NCBI RefSeq assembly: GCF_005924265.1
Contig: NZ_VCLB01000007.1
Location: 248,001-312,000, forward strand
Direction of reading: 5' to 3'
Source of the DNA: Martelella lutilitoris
GTDB lineage: Bacteria > Pseudomonadota > Alphaproteobacteria > Rhizobiales > Rhizobiaceae
Length of the DNA stretch: 64,000 bases
Part shown: in pieces, positions 21,758-30,822 of the stretch
Numbering within the stretch: the stretch's first letter is position 1
Layout of the letters: each line of letters opens with the position of its first letter
Notes under the pieces: model-generated
What the model was told of the DNA's origin: nothing
The model's input: the letters and a program-made list of their open reading frames with translations, nothing else
Database searches by the model: none
Made by a program: the position numbers and the translations under genes

Positions 21758-22903
21758 TCAGTTGGCGCCCTGCTCCGCCTCGATCTTGCGCCAGCGGCGT
21801 ACATTGGCATTGTGTTCGTCCAGCGTCTTGGCAAAAGCGTGCCCGCCGCTGCCATCGGCGACAAAATAGAGATCATCCGTACGGGCCGGATTGGCGACCG
21901 CTTCCAGCGCCGCCCGGCCGGGATTGGCGATCGGCCCCGGCGGCAGGCCGTTGATCCGATAGGTATTATACGGCGTTTCCCTGTCGAGGTCGGAACGGTA
22001 GATCGGCCGGTCAGCAGGTTTTCCGGCGCCGCCGAAAAGGCCGTAGATCACCGTCGGATCCGATTGCAGCCGCATGCCGCGCTCAAGCCTGTTGAGGAAG
22101 ACGGCCGCCACCTGCGGCCGCTCGGAGGCAATGCCGGTTTCCTTCTCAACGATCGAGGCAAGCGTGACAAAGTCTTCCTTGTTGTCGATCGGCAGGCCCT
22201 GATCCCGCTTCAGCCAGATCTCGTCGACCATGCGCTGCTGTCCCTCGCGCATCTGCTCGATGATCTCCGTGCGGTCCGTCCCGCGCGAAAAGCGGTAGGT
22301 TTCCGGCATCAGGCTGCCTTCGGGCGGCAGTTCCTCGGGCAGATCGCCGCTCAGATTGGGATCGGCGGCGAGCCGGTCAAAGACCTGCTGGACGGTAAAG
22401 CCCTCGGGGAAGGAGATGCTGTAGAGAATGGATTTTCCTGATTCGAGCAGAGCCGCAACGTCGGCCATGGAGGCGCCGGCCTTGATCTCGTAATCGCCGG
22501 CCTTGAGGGTCTCGCCGTTGCGGAGATGGGCTGCCGTCACATAGCGAAAGATACGCGAATCGCTGACGATGCCGTTGCGCTCCAGATCCCGGGCAATGGT
22601 GGCAAGGCCCGCGCCGGCGCGCACGGTAAACTCCGCATTCACCGTCAGCGGCCCCGGTTCATTGTAGCTCGATTTCGCATAGTAGTAGATGCCGCCCACG
22701 GCCACGGCCGCAAGAACAAGCAGCGTCATCACGAAATTCATGAAGGTCACGAACTGGCTCTTGGCCTTCCTGGAACGCTGTACGGGCTCGGGAACACGCT
22801 CAGGCCGCAATGCTTCCTTGGCTGATTTCGGCACGACCGGCCGGCGGTCGTCACCCGTGCCCTCGCCGTTCTCACGCCCGTTTTCATGGTCAGAACCGCG
22901 CAC
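21758..22903 (-). CDS. mltG: Endolytic murein transglycosylase MltG
   Basis: A membrane-anchored glycan-chain cleaving enzyme thought to end nascent peptidoglycan strands. It has a long cytoplasmic N-terminus, one transmembrane helix (about 55-77), a LysM-like domain and the YceG catalytic domain with SIVEKETG (catalytic Glu near 253) and the INGLPPGPIANPG motif. The longest reading begins at a TTG (22918) with no ribosome site. A GTG at 22903 has AAGAGG about six bases upstream, so that start is preferred (381 residues). It lies downstream of fabF, from which it is separated by a terminator. Confidence 0.9.
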   Translation of the reverse strand: MRGSDHENGRENGEGTGDDRRPVVPKSAKEALRPERVPEPVQRSRKAKSQFVTFMNFVMTLLVLAAVAVGGIYYYAKSSYNEPGPLTVNAEFTVRAGAGLATIARDLERNGIVSDSRIFRYVTAAHLRNGETLKAGDYEIKAGASMADVAALLESGKSILYSISFPEGFTVQQVFDRLAADPNLSGDLPEELPPEGSLMPETYRFSRGTDRTEIIEQMREGQQRMVDEIWLKRDQGLPIDNKEDFVTLASIVEKETGIASERPQVAAVFLNRLERGMRLQSDPTVIYGLFGGAGKPADRPIYRSDLDRETPYNTYRINGLPPGPIANPGRAALEAVANPARTDDLYFVADGSGGHAFAKTLDEHNANVRRWRKIEAEQGAN

Positions 22904-22914
22904 CGGTAACCTCT

Positions 22915-22951
22915 TCAAACAAAAACGGCCGCATCTTCCGATGATGCGGCC
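22915..22951 (-). terminator. Rho-independent terminator between fabF and mltG
   Basis: Read leftward, a 9-bp stem (ggccgcatc / gatgcggcc) with a seven-base loop is followed by GTTTTTGTTTG. It ends transcription from fabF just before the mltG start, and the hairpin almost touches the mltG ribosome site. Confidence 0.8.
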
Positions 22952-23092
22952 TCACACATCCTTGCCTGCGACGGAAAAGAATCACAGCAGCAACGATATC
23001 GAATCCAAAGCCGAAGCCGTTGAACCTAGATAAGAAAACGGCCGCAAGATGTCAGCCGTTTCTTTTTGCCATCCACAAGGCCTGACGGACGA

Positions 23093-24355
23093 TCAACCGT
23101 TGTAACGACGCAGGACGAGCGATGCATTCGTCCCGCCGAAGCCGAAGGAGTTCGAGAGGGCCACGTCGATATTGCGCTTACGGGCGACCTTTGGCACGAG
23201 ATCGATCGCCGTTTCGCGCTCGGGATTATCGAGGTTGAGCGTCGGCGGCGCGACATTGTCGCGAATCGCCAACGTGGAGAAGATCGCCTCGATCGCGCCG
23301 GCGGCGCCGAGAAGATGGCCGGTCGCCGATTTCGTCGACGACATCGCCACCTTGCCGGCATCGTCCCCCAGAAGCCGCTCGACAGCGCCAAGCTCGATCG
23401 TATCGGCCATGGTCGAGGTGCCGTGAGCATTGATATAATCGATCTCGCCCGGCGCGATGCCGGCGCGCTTCAGGGCCGAGGTCATGCAGCGGAAGGCGCC
23501 CTCGCCGTCCTCGCTCGGCGCGGTGATGTGGTAGGCATCGCCGCTGAGACCATAGCCAACCACTTCCGCGTAGATCGTTGCGCCGCGCGCCTTGGCGTGC
23601 TCGAGCTCTTCCAGAACCACGACGCCCGCGCCCTCGCCCATGACGAAACCGTCGCGATCGACATCATAGGGACGCGAGGCGCGCTGGGGGTCGTCATTGA
23701 AGTCGGTCGACAACGCCTTGCATGCGGCAAAGCCTGCGAGCGACAGGCGGCAGATCGGCGATTCCGCGCCGCCGGCAACCATCACATCCGCATCGCCAAA
23801 GCCGATCAGCCGGCTGGCGTCGCCAATGGCGTGCGCGCCGGTCGAGCAGGCGGTGACGACCGAATGGTTGGGGCCGCGCAGCTTGTGGCGAATGGAGACC
23901 TGGCCGGAGGCCAGATTGATCAGGCGGCCGGGAATGAAGAAAGGCGAGACACGGCGCGGACCGCGGTCGCGCAGGGTGTAGCCGGCTTCCACGATACCAT
24001 CGAGACCGCCAATGCCGGACCCGATCAGGACGCCCGTCGAAATCTGATCGTCATCGCTTTTCGGGTGCCAGTCGGCATCGTTCAGCGCCATGTCGGCGGC
24101 GGCCATGGCATAGATGATGAAGGGGTCGACCTTGCGCTGTTCCTTCGGCTCGAGCCACTCATCCGCGTTGAAGGTCCCGTCGCTGCCGTCGCCCAACGGG
24201 ATGGAGCAGGCGATCTTGGCCGCCAGGTCTTCCGTCTCGAAAGCGGTGACCCTGGATGCGCCGTTCCTGCCTTCCAGCAAGCGCGACCAGGTGACCTCGG
24301 TTCCGCATCCCAGCGGCGTTACCATGCCCAGACCGGTGATTACTACACGCCTCAT
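23093..24355 (-). CDS. fabF: Beta-ketoacyl-ACP synthase II
   Basis: The 420-residue condensing enzyme of fatty-acid elongation, using acyl-ACP and malonyl-ACP. The catalytic Cys170 (VTACSTGAH), His311 (NAHGTSTMADT), Lys342 and His347 (TKSATGHLLG) are all present. Length is typical of FabF. It lies downstream of acpP across a terminator-like hairpin, in the order fabD-fabG-acpP-fabF (all leftward), which is the standard bacterial arrangement. Confidence 0.97.
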   Translation of the reverse strand: MRRVVITGLGMVTPLGCGTEVTWSRLLEGRNGASRVTAFETEDLAAKIACSIPLGDGSDGTFNADEWLEPKEQRKVDPFIIYAMAAADMALNDADWHPKSDDDQISTGVLIGSGIGGLDGIVEAGYTLRDRGPRRVSPFFIPGRLINLASGQVSIRHKLRGPNHSVVTACSTGAHAIGDASRLIGFGDADVMVAGGAESPICRLSLAGFAACKALSTDFNDDPQRASRPYDVDRDGFVMGEGAGVVVLEELEHAKARGATIYAEVVGYGLSGDAYHITAPSEDGEGAFRCMTSALKRAGIAPGEIDYINAHGTSTMADTIELGAVERLLGDDAGKVAMSSTKSATGHLLGAAGAIEAIFSTLAIRDNVAPPTLNLDNPERETAIDLVPKVARKRNIDVALSNSFGFGGTNASLVLRRYNG

Positions 24356-24545
24356 TGGTGGATCGCCCCTTTTCAGTTTCTTTTCGCATCCGGCACTTTG
24401 CGGGAGCCGGGTGGCCGCTTTCCCAGCAAAGCGGCATTCTTATCCCTCGGTCGAACCGGGCGGCCAAGGAGACCGAACCATATTGCTCGGCCAAAGCAAG
24501 GCGCGCAGTGTCGACGCCGATGGCTGCCGGATCCGGTTCAGGATA

Positions 24546-24571
24546 AAAAAATGGCCCGTTTGACCGGGCCG
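24546..24571 (-). terminator. Terminator-like hairpin between acpP and fabF
   Basis: Read leftward, a stem ggcccg/cgggcc with a six-base loop is followed by seven T. It lies about 55 bases after the acpP stop and probably ends or attenuates the abundant acpP message before fabF. Confidence 0.7.
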
Positions 24572-24625
24572 ATCAAGGCGGTATTCGGGCAATGCCCAGA
24601 AAACCGCCTGCTATTTGTCTTTCGA

Positions 24626-24862
24626 TCAGGCCTGGGCCTTCTCGATAAACTTGATCGCGTCGCCAACGGTCAGGATGGAGTCGGCCGCATCGTCGGGGAT
24701 TTCGACACCGAACTCTTCTTCGAAGGCCATGACCAGCTCGACGGTGTCGAGCGAATCTGCGCCCAGATCGTCGATGAAGCTGGCGCTTTCAACAACCTTG
24801 TCGGCGTCAACGCCCAGGTGGTCAACTACAATTTTCTTAACGCGTTCTGCGATATCGCTCAT
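24626..24862 (-). CDS. acpP: Acyl carrier protein
   Basis: The 78-residue carrier of growing fatty-acyl chains. The phosphopantetheine site is Ser37 in [14 protein letters not shown], and the protein is strongly acidic as expected. A slightly longer frame (86 residues) exists, but the family start [11 protein letters not shown] fits the ATG at 24862. It stands between fabG and fabF. Confidence 0.98.
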   Translation of the reverse strand: MSDIAERVKKIVVDHLGVDADKVVESASFIDDLGADSLDTVELVMAFEEEFGVEIPDDAADSILTVGDAIKFIEKAQA

Positions 24863-24988
24863 GTCGGTATCCTCGACCTGTCTCAAGTTCGATGGAATGC
24901 GCGAAGCATTCCTCTAAGTTAAAGCCTTCATCACCCTGCCTTCAAGCACGGATGTGGCGGCAAACACGTGAACCAACGCCCACATTGG

Positions 24989-25012
24989 AAAAAAACCGGC
25001 CCGCTGGACCGG
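24989..25012 (-). terminator. Terminator-like hairpin between fabG and acpP
   Basis: Read leftward, CCGGTCC-AGC-GGGCCGG forms a seven-pair stem (one wobble) with a tight loop, followed by seven T. It would end the fabD-fabG message before acpP, which then needs its own promoter in the remaining 120 bases. Confidence 0.65.
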
Positions 25013-25149
25013 ATCATATCCGCAGGACTGTTCTTGGCAGTCCCGGCCCGCTTACCATGCTTTGTTCACGGCGCAAAGCCCAAAAAGCGCCGTCTGGCGG
25101 CCAGCACGGGCATTTCAATCGCCTGTGCCCGCCAAAATGACGCCTCAGT

Positions 25150-25887
25150 TCAGACCATCACCATGCCGCCATTGACGTGCAGGGTCTGGCCGGTGACATA
25201 GCTCGCCTCGTTGGAGGCAAGATAGGTGACGGCGGAAGCGATGTCATCACCGCTGCCCATGCGCTTCATCGGCACGGCGGAAAGAATGCCTTCCTTCTGC
25301 TTGTCGTTCAGCTTGTCGGTCATGGCCGTCTCGATGAAGCCCGGCGCAACACAGTTGACCGTGACGTTGCGCGGCGCGACTTCCTGGGCCAGCGACTTCG
25401 AGAAGCCGATCATGCCGGCCTTGGCGGCGCAATAATTGGCCTGCCCCGGATTGCCGGTGACGCCGACGATCGAGGTGATGTTGATCACCCGGCCGAAGCG
25501 GCGGCGCATCATCGGATGCATGATCGCCCGCGTCAGAACGAAGGCGGCGGTCAGGTTGACCTCCAGCACGCTTTCCCAGTCGGCGTCGCTCATGCGGACA
25601 AACAGCCCGTCCTTTGTGATGCCGGCATTGTTGACCAGAATGTCGATGCCGCCGAGATCGGCCTCGGCCTTTTCACCAAGCGCCTTGACCGCGTCGCGGT
25701 CCGAAAGATCGGCGGGAAACACATGCGCCCGCTCGCCAAGATCGGCGGCCAGCGCCTCGAGCTTTTCGGCGCGCGTGCCATGGAGGGCCACGGTAGCCCC
25801 CTGTCCGTGGAGCTGGCGGGCGATCGCCTCGCCGATGCCGCCGCTTGCCCCGGTTACAAGCGCCTTGCGCCCTGTCAGATCCAACAT
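25150..25887 (-). CDS. fabG: 3-oxoacyl-ACP reductase
   Basis: A 245-residue short-chain dehydrogenase that reduces beta-ketoacyl-ACP with NADPH. The Rossmann motif TGASGGIGEAIA, NNAG (LVNNAGITKDG) and the catalytic Ser-Tyr-Lys with YCAAKAG are all present, and the C-terminal VTGQTLHVNGGM is typical of FabG. The context between fabD and acpP supports the specific fatty-acid role. Confidence 0.97.
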   Translation of the reverse strand: MLDLTGRKALVTGASGGIGEAIARQLHGQGATVALHGTRAEKLEALAADLGERAHVFPADLSDRDAVKALGEKAEADLGGIDILVNNAGITKDGLFVRMSDADWESVLEVNLTAAFVLTRAIMHPMMRRRFGRVINITSIVGVTGNPGQANYCAAKAGMIGFSKSLAQEVAPRNVTVNCVAPGFIETAMTDKLNDKQKEGILSAVPMKRMGSGDDIASAVTYLASNEASYVTGQTLHVNGGMVMV

Positions 25888-25954
25888 GTCAAAACCTCGT
25901 CCCGTAATACCTTGAGTGTCAGGGTCCGCACGCGGCGACCCGGTGTCAGTCCGT

Positions 25955-26899
25955 TCAGCCTTTGATCGCCTTCAGCACGCCGTCGATATCCTCCGGCCCG
26001 CAGACGGCAATGCCGTTGACCGAGCGGTCGATGCGGCGCGCAAGCCCGGTGAGCACCTTGCCCGCGCCGATCTCGTAAAGCGTCTCGACCGCGTTGGCCG
26101 CAAACCAGCTGACCGTTTCGCGCCAGCGCACCCGGCCGGTCACCTGGGCAACCAGCAGGCTCGCGATCTCTTCCGGGTCGGTCACCGGCTCGGCACGCAC
26201 ATTGGCAACAACCGGCACGACCGGCACACCCTTGCGCACCTCGGAGAGCGCTTCTTCCATGGCATCGGCGGCAGGCGCCATCAGCGAGGAATGGAAGGGC
26301 GCCGAGACCGGCAGCAACAGGGCGCGCTTGGCGCCCTTGTCGGTTGCCAGCGCAACGCCCTTTTCCACGCCGGCCTTCTCGCCGGAAATCACCACCTGGC
26401 CGCCGCCATTGTCATTGGCGATCTCGCAGACGCCGGCCGAGGACGCTTCCTTGCAGACCGCCTCGACATCTTCGAAGGCAAGCCCGATGATCGCAGCCAT
26501 GGCGCCCTTGCCCACAGGCACGGCCTTTTGCATGGCGTTGCCGCGAATGCGCAACAGTCGCGCCGTGTCTGAGAGCGAGAACGTGCCGGCGGCGCAAAGT
26601 GCGGAATATTCGCCGAGCGAATGACCGGCCACATAGGAAATGTCGCTTTTCAGATCGAGACCTTCGGCCTCCAGAACGCGGATCACCGCGAGCGACACGG
26701 CCATCAACGCCGGCTGGGTGTTTGCGGTCAGCTGCAGCTGGTCTTCGGGGCCTTCCCAGATGATGCGCGACAGCTTTTCGCCGAGCGCGTCGTCGACTTC
26801 CTCGAAGACATGCCGTGCGGCTGTAAATTCATCGGCCAGCGTCTTGCCCATGCCGACGCTCTGGCTTCCCTGTCCGGGAAAGGTGAATGCGACTGTCAT
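25955..26899 (-). CDS. fabD: Malonyl-CoA-ACP transacylase
   Basis: A 314-residue enzyme that loads malonyl groups on ACP. It starts with FTFPGQGSQSVGMG, carries the nucleophile Ser94 in GHSLGEYSAL, the substrate Arg in the following helix region, and the catalytic His in PFHSSLM. The frame is open for 64 codons upstream, but the family start MTVAFTFPGQG gives 26899. It is the first gene of the leftward fab block. Confidence 0.97.
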   Translation of the reverse strand: MTVAFTFPGQGSQSVGMGKTLADEFTAARHVFEEVDDALGEKLSRIIWEGPEDQLQLTANTQPALMAVSLAVIRVLEAEGLDLKSDISYVAGHSLGEYSALCAAGTFSLSDTARLLRIRGNAMQKAVPVGKGAMAAIIGLAFEDVEAVCKEASSAGVCEIANDNGGGQVVISGEKAGVEKGVALATDKGAKRALLLPVSAPFHSSLMAPAADAMEEALSEVRKGVPVVPVVANVRAEPVTDPEEIASLLVAQVTGRVRWRETVSWFAANAVETLYEIGAGKVLTGLARRIDRSVNGIAVCGPEDIDGVLKAIKG

Positions 26900-27122
26900 C
26901 TGCGGTCCCCTCAAGCCAATCTTTGAACGCTTTGAAGCGCGGTTCATGGAAAAACCGCGCGGGAAAGGCCTTCCATTTGACGTTTCGGCTGCCGGTGTCA
27001 ATAGCTGCCGTCCGGCATTCTCAGTTGAATTTGCCCGCGAAAATGGCGCTAATTGCTTGCGCCGCGGCGCCATCCGGCTAAGTTTCGTCAAAACCCGCCA
27101 CCTTCAATTTTCAGGTAATTTC

Positions 27123-28166
27123 ATGAAAACCAATAGTTTAGGCCGCACCGGCATAGAAGTTTCGCAAATCTGCCTCGGCACCATGACCTGGGGCACGCAG
27201 AACACGGAAGCGGAAGCCCACGCCCAGATGGACTATGCCGTGGAAAACGGCGTGAACTTCTTCGATACCGCCGAAATGTATCCGGTCACGCCCTTGAGCG
27301 CGGAAACCTATGGCCGCACCGAGGAATATGTCGGCACCTGGTTCGAGCGCCGCAGGAAGCGCGACGATATCGTTCTGGCGACCAAGATCGCCGGTCCCGG
27401 CCGGCCCTGGGTGCGCGACGGCAAGCCGATCACGCCGCAGGCGATCCGCACTGCGCTCGACGCCAGCCTGAAGCGGCTGAAGACCGACTATATCGACCTC
27501 TACCAGATCCACTGGCCCAATCGTGGCCATTTCCATTTCCGCAATTCCTGGACCTATACGCCCTACGGCCAGGACCGCTACCAGAGCCATGTCGACATCG
27601 CCGAGACGCTCGACACGCTGGACAGGCTGGTGAAGGCCGGCAAGATCCGCGCCATCGGCCTTTCCAACGAAACGGCCTGGGGCACGATGCGCTATCTCAA
27701 CCGCGCCGAACAGAACGACCGGACTCGGATTTCCACCGTGCAGAACGAATACAGCCTGCTTTATCGCCACCACGATCTCGATATGGCCGAGCTTGCCTAT
27801 TACGAGGATGTCGGCCTGCTTGCCTTCTCGCCGCTCGCCACCGGTCTCCTGACCGGCAAATATCTCGGCGGAACGGTGCCCGCCGGCTCGCGCGCCTCGA
27901 TCCAGCCGGAGCTTGGCGGCCGCCGCAAGCCGCAGCAGGAACCGGCCGTTAAAGCCTATATCGCCGTTGCCGAAAAGCACGGCCTCGACCCGGCGCAGAT
28001 GGCGCTCGCCTTCGTGCTGTCGCGGCCCTTCGTCACCGCCGCGATCATCGGCGCGACCTCGATGGAACAGCTTAAGACCAATATCGCCGCCCACGAACTG
28101 ACGTTGTCGGAAACGGTTCTGGACGACATCGCCAGGGTTCACCGGCAATTCCCGATGCCGATCTGA
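27123..28166 (+). CDS. Aldo/keto reductase (Tas-like)
   Basis: The 347-residue TIM-barrel NADPH-dependent oxidoreductase most resembles the Tas/YajO branch. Catalytic-site signatures are FFDTAEMYP (Asp and Tyr), LATKIAGPG (Lys) and LYQIHWPNRG (His). The NADPH segment ATSMEQLKTNI lies near the C-terminus. The frame runs open upstream, but ATG 27123 begins the conserved KTNSLGRTGIEVSQICLGTM. Substrate cannot be deduced. It is transcribed away from fabD, with an AT-rich promoter region between them. Confidence 0.92.
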   Translation: MKTNSLGRTGIEVSQICLGTMTWGTQNTEAEAHAQMDYAVENGVNFFDTAEMYPVTPLSAETYGRTEEYVGTWFERRRKRDDIVLATKIAGPGRPWVRDGKPITPQAIRTALDASLKRLKTDYIDLYQIHWPNRGHFHFRNSWTYTPYGQDRYQSHVDIAETLDTLDRLVKAGKIRAIGLSNETAWGTMRYLNRAEQNDRTRISTVQNEYSLLYRHHDLDMAELAYYEDVGLLAFSPLATGLLTGKYLGGTVPAGSRASIQPELGGRRKPQQEPAVKAYIAVAEKHGLDPAQMALAFVLSRPFVTAAIIGATSMEQLKTNIAAHELTLSETVLDDIARVHRQFPMPI

Positions 28167-28277
28167 CGACAAAAGCCGGCGGCATATTGTTTCCGCGCGG
28201 CCGCGCCCCATATGCGGTCGCTGGGACGCAATTTTCGCCGGTTTATCAACCGGCTTGGCAGGGACAGGGACCGGAAC

Positions 28278-29207
28278 TTGGACTATCTTTATATCGCACT
28301 CGGTCTCCTCGGACTTTATTTCGGCGCGGAATGGCTGGTCTCCGGCGCGGTGGCCACGGCCCGGCGGATCGGCATCTCGCCGCTCATCGCCTCGCTCGTC
28401 ATCGTCGGTTTCGGCACGTCGTTGCCGGAACTGCTGGTCTCGGTCAGGGCCGCGCTCACCGGCGCGCCCGGCATCGCGCTCGGCAATGTCGTCGGCTCCA
28501 ACATCGCCAATATCCTGCTGATCGTCGGCATCTCCGCGATCATCTTCCCGATTGCCGGCTGGGACCGCTCCGTCCGGCGCGATGCCGCGACCATGGTGGC
28601 CTCGGCCGTCATCCTGCTTTTCCTCGTTCAGTATCAGGTGATCGACCGCATTGCCGGCGTCGTGCTGCTGGCGATCCTCGCCCTTTATCTTCTGCGCACA
28701 TATATGTGGGCGCGCAGGACCGGCGCCCGGCTTAATGACGATGTCGAAGTGGATGTCGACGCCATGCCGGTGTGGAAAATGGCCTTGTTGATCGTGGCGG
28801 GACTCGTCGTCCTTCTGTTCGGCGCGGAGTTCCTCATTCGCGGCGCGACCGAGCTTGCCGCCCATTTCGGCGTGTCCGACGCGGTGATCGGCCTCACCGT
28901 GGTTGCCATCGGCACCAGCCTGCCGGAACTGGCGACCGCCGTCGTCGCCGCCACGCAACGCCACTCCGACGTCACCATCGGCAATGTCACCGGCTCCTGC
29001 ATCTTCAACACGCTCTGCATCCTCGGCGCCACCGCGGCCATCGCGCCCCTGCCCGTCTCAGACGGCTTCGCCACGCTCGATGTGCCGGTGATGCTGGCGG
29101 CGAGCGTGTTTTTCGCGGGGATGCTGTTCTTCGCGCCGAAGTTCCACCGGGCGACGGGCGTGGTGATGGTGGTGGTCTATGCGGGGTATATCGTCTACCT
29201 TGTGTGA
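28278..29207 (+). CDS. Calcium/sodium antiporter (YrbG family)
   Basis: A membrane exchanger of about 309 residues with ten helices arranged as two inverted repeats. Each repeat has the cation-binding signature: GFGTSLPELLVS in the first half and AIGTSLPELATAV in the second. An acidic loop (about 150-160) separates the halves. The preferred start is TTG 28278, preceded by AGGGA, because family members begin at LDYLYIALGLLG. An in-frame ATG at 28212 would add 22 basic residues and has no ribosome site. Confidence 0.9.
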   Translation: MDYLYIALGLLGLYFGAEWLVSGAVATARRIGISPLIASLVIVGFGTSLPELLVSVRAALTGAPGIALGNVVGSNIANILLIVGISAIIFPIAGWDRSVRRDAATMVASAVILLFLVQYQVIDRIAGVVLLAILALYLLRTYMWARRTGARLNDDVEVDVDAMPVWKMALLIVAGLVVLLFGAEFLIRGATELAAHFGVSDAVIGLTVVAIGTSLPELATAVVAATQRHSDVTIGNVTGSCIFNTLCILGATAAIAPLPVSDGFATLDVPVMLAASVFFAGMLFFAPKFHRATGVVMVVVYAGYIVYLV

Positions 29208-29256
29208 CCAAAACCCATTTGTCTGCGAAGGTGAGTTTGCGAAATAGCAGGGAATA

Positions 29257-30099
29257 ATGAAAAACGTACTCATAACCGATGTTGATAATACTCTCCTAGA
29301 TTGGGTCGAGGTTTGGTACCAGTCTTTCAGTGCGATGTTGAAGGAAACTGCCAGAATTTTGGATGTTCCCGCAGATTCTCTGCTTCCCTCTATTCAGAAG
29401 GTCCATCAGAGATATGGCACCAGCGAATATGCTTTTTTGCTTGAAGAACTCCCAGAAGTTCAAGAGCGTTTCAAGCACAATGCATTAGAGCACATGGAAC
29501 CTGCCATTGATGCCTACCGCAAAGCACGACGCGCCACACTCAGGCTTTATCCAAATGTTATCGAAACAATGAAGACCCTGAAATCGAAAGGCATTACAAT
29601 TGTCGCCTATACCGAATCCCAAGATTTTTACACTCAGTATAGGTTTAGAAAACTGGGCCTGGATCAATTAGTCGATTATCTTTATTCACCCAAAGATACT
29701 AAGCCAACTTCAAAGGACACGTCAAGAATTCGTATTTACGAATCAAATACTTACAATATGGTTCATACAATTCAGCGCCATACGCCGTTTGGTGAAATCA
29801 AACCAAACCCAGACATTCTGATTTCCATAGTGAGAGATTTAGGAAAGAATAAGGAGCAATGTGTCTACATAGGCGATAGCAAAATGAAGGACATAGCCAT
29901 GGCACAGGAGGCTGGAATAACCGACGTCTGGGCCAAATATGGCCAGAACAAGAACGCCCAACAGTATGAACTCCTAAAAAAGGTAACACACTGGACACCA
30001 GAGATGGTGGAGCGTGAAAAGAAAATAAATTTTGGCACTATCATTACTCCGTCTCATACCCTTGAGTTAGGATTCGAGCAGATTATAGAGATGTTTTAG
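29257..30099 (+). CDS. HAD-superfamily hydrolase of an AT-rich two-gene island
   Basis: The 280-residue cytosolic protein has all four HAD phosphatase motifs: DVDNTLLDW (nucleophile Asp8 and Asp10), AYTES with Thr119, Lys182 in GEIKPNPDI, and YIGDSKMKD with Asp207 and Asp212. An alpha-helical cap between motifs I and II (about 20-100) fits a small-molecule phosphatase of the phosphoglycolate-phosphatase or nucleotidase type. Unusual are a 30-residue loop after motif II (about 145-175) and a long helical C-terminal tail. The gene is clearly AT-richer than its neighbours. The next gene begins three bases after its stop, so the two are surely co-translated. Substrate unknown. Confidence 0.8.
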   Translation: MKNVLITDVDNTLLDWVEVWYQSFSAMLKETARILDVPADSLLPSIQKVHQRYGTSEYAFLLEELPEVQERFKHNALEHMEPAIDAYRKARRATLRLYPNVIETMKTLKSKGITIVAYTESQDFYTQYRFRKLGLDQLVDYLYSPKDTKPTSKDTSRIRIYESNTYNMVHTIQRHTPFGEIKPNPDILISIVRDLGKNKEQCVYIGDSKMKDIAMAQEAGITDVWAKYGQNKNAQQYELLKKVTHWTPEMVEREKKINFGTIITPSHTLELGFEQIIEMF

Positions 30100-30102
30100 A
30101 GA

Positions 30103-30822
30103 ATGTATTCGGTACGTAAAATAGGTAAAGATGCAAGCGCAAAACATTGGATTGAAATCTGGAAAAAGACGGTCGACGTCCAGCAACATTTTAATGACAT
30201 AGAGCTTCGTATTCGTAATTACGCAGTGATCGTTGTTGGTGCCTTGCTGGGATTGGGAGGCTACGCGCTCCGACTAAATATCGGAATATTGCTATTTGGT
30301 GCCGAGGTATCTGTATCGGGAATAATTGTATTAGCATCAATATTACCGATATTTGCCTTCTATTTTATGGATAGATTTTGGTACCACAGACTGCTTGTCG
30401 GATCAGTCAATGCGGGAGTCATTATTGAGAGAAAACTTAAAAGAATAGGGTATTCTGTAAGCTTAGGAACAGAGATTTCAAGCGCGAGCCCTTTTAGATG
30501 GCGTTTTTGGGGGAAAAATACCGGCACGACCCCATGGTATAAGTTCCCACTTCGCGAGATGCACACTAAAGATAAAATGGACTTATTCTATCTCAGCATG
30601 ATAGCTGCTGTTTTGGTTATCGGGGTTACTCTGCTATTTTCGCCACCCGAGCGATTTGAGAAACCAGAAGTTGAGAAAGAAGAACAGTTAGTACGCACTG
30701 AACTCCAATCAGACTCGCTGAATAGCTATTGCGCTGCTACGCCCGTTCCTCCCCCTTGCATTCCCCCGAAAAATCCGTATAAGCCGCTCATCCAAAGGTC
30801 CGGTCTTCAGGCTGGTGGCTGA
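30103..30822 (+). CDS. Uncharacterised three-helix membrane protein coupled to the HAD hydrolase
   Basis: The 239-residue protein is not recognised. It has a charged amphipathic N-terminus (1-38, with HWIEIWKKTVDVQQHFNDIE), transmembrane segments at about 40-58 and 68-88, a basic, Trp/Arg-rich cytoplasmic loop (about 90-158), a third helix at 160-179, and a charged tail that ends in a Pro- and Cys-containing stretch (210-230). A paired-helix plus cytosolic domain plan resembles small membrane effectors such as SLATT proteins, but no motif proves this. Base composition is AT-rich until about codon 205 and then rises toward the local average. It starts three bases after the HAD gene. Confidence 0.7.
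   Translation: MYSVRKIGKDASAKHWIEIWKKTVDVQQHFNDIELRIRNYAVIVVGALLGLGGYALRLNIGILLFGAEVSVSGIIVLASILPIFAFYFMDRFWYHRLLVGSVNAGVIIERKLKRIGYSVSLGTEISSASPFRWRFWGKNTGTTPWYKFPLREMHTKDKMDLFYLSMIAAVLVIGVTLLFSPPERFEKPEVEKEEQLVRTELQSDSLNSYCAATPVPPPCIPPKNPYKPLIQRSGLQAGG

Noticed and set aside
24863-25149. A possible small rightward gene between acpP and fabG (82 residues)
   Set aside because: Composition is unlike a protein, no ribosome site, and the region is better explained by the fabG terminator and an acpP promoter.
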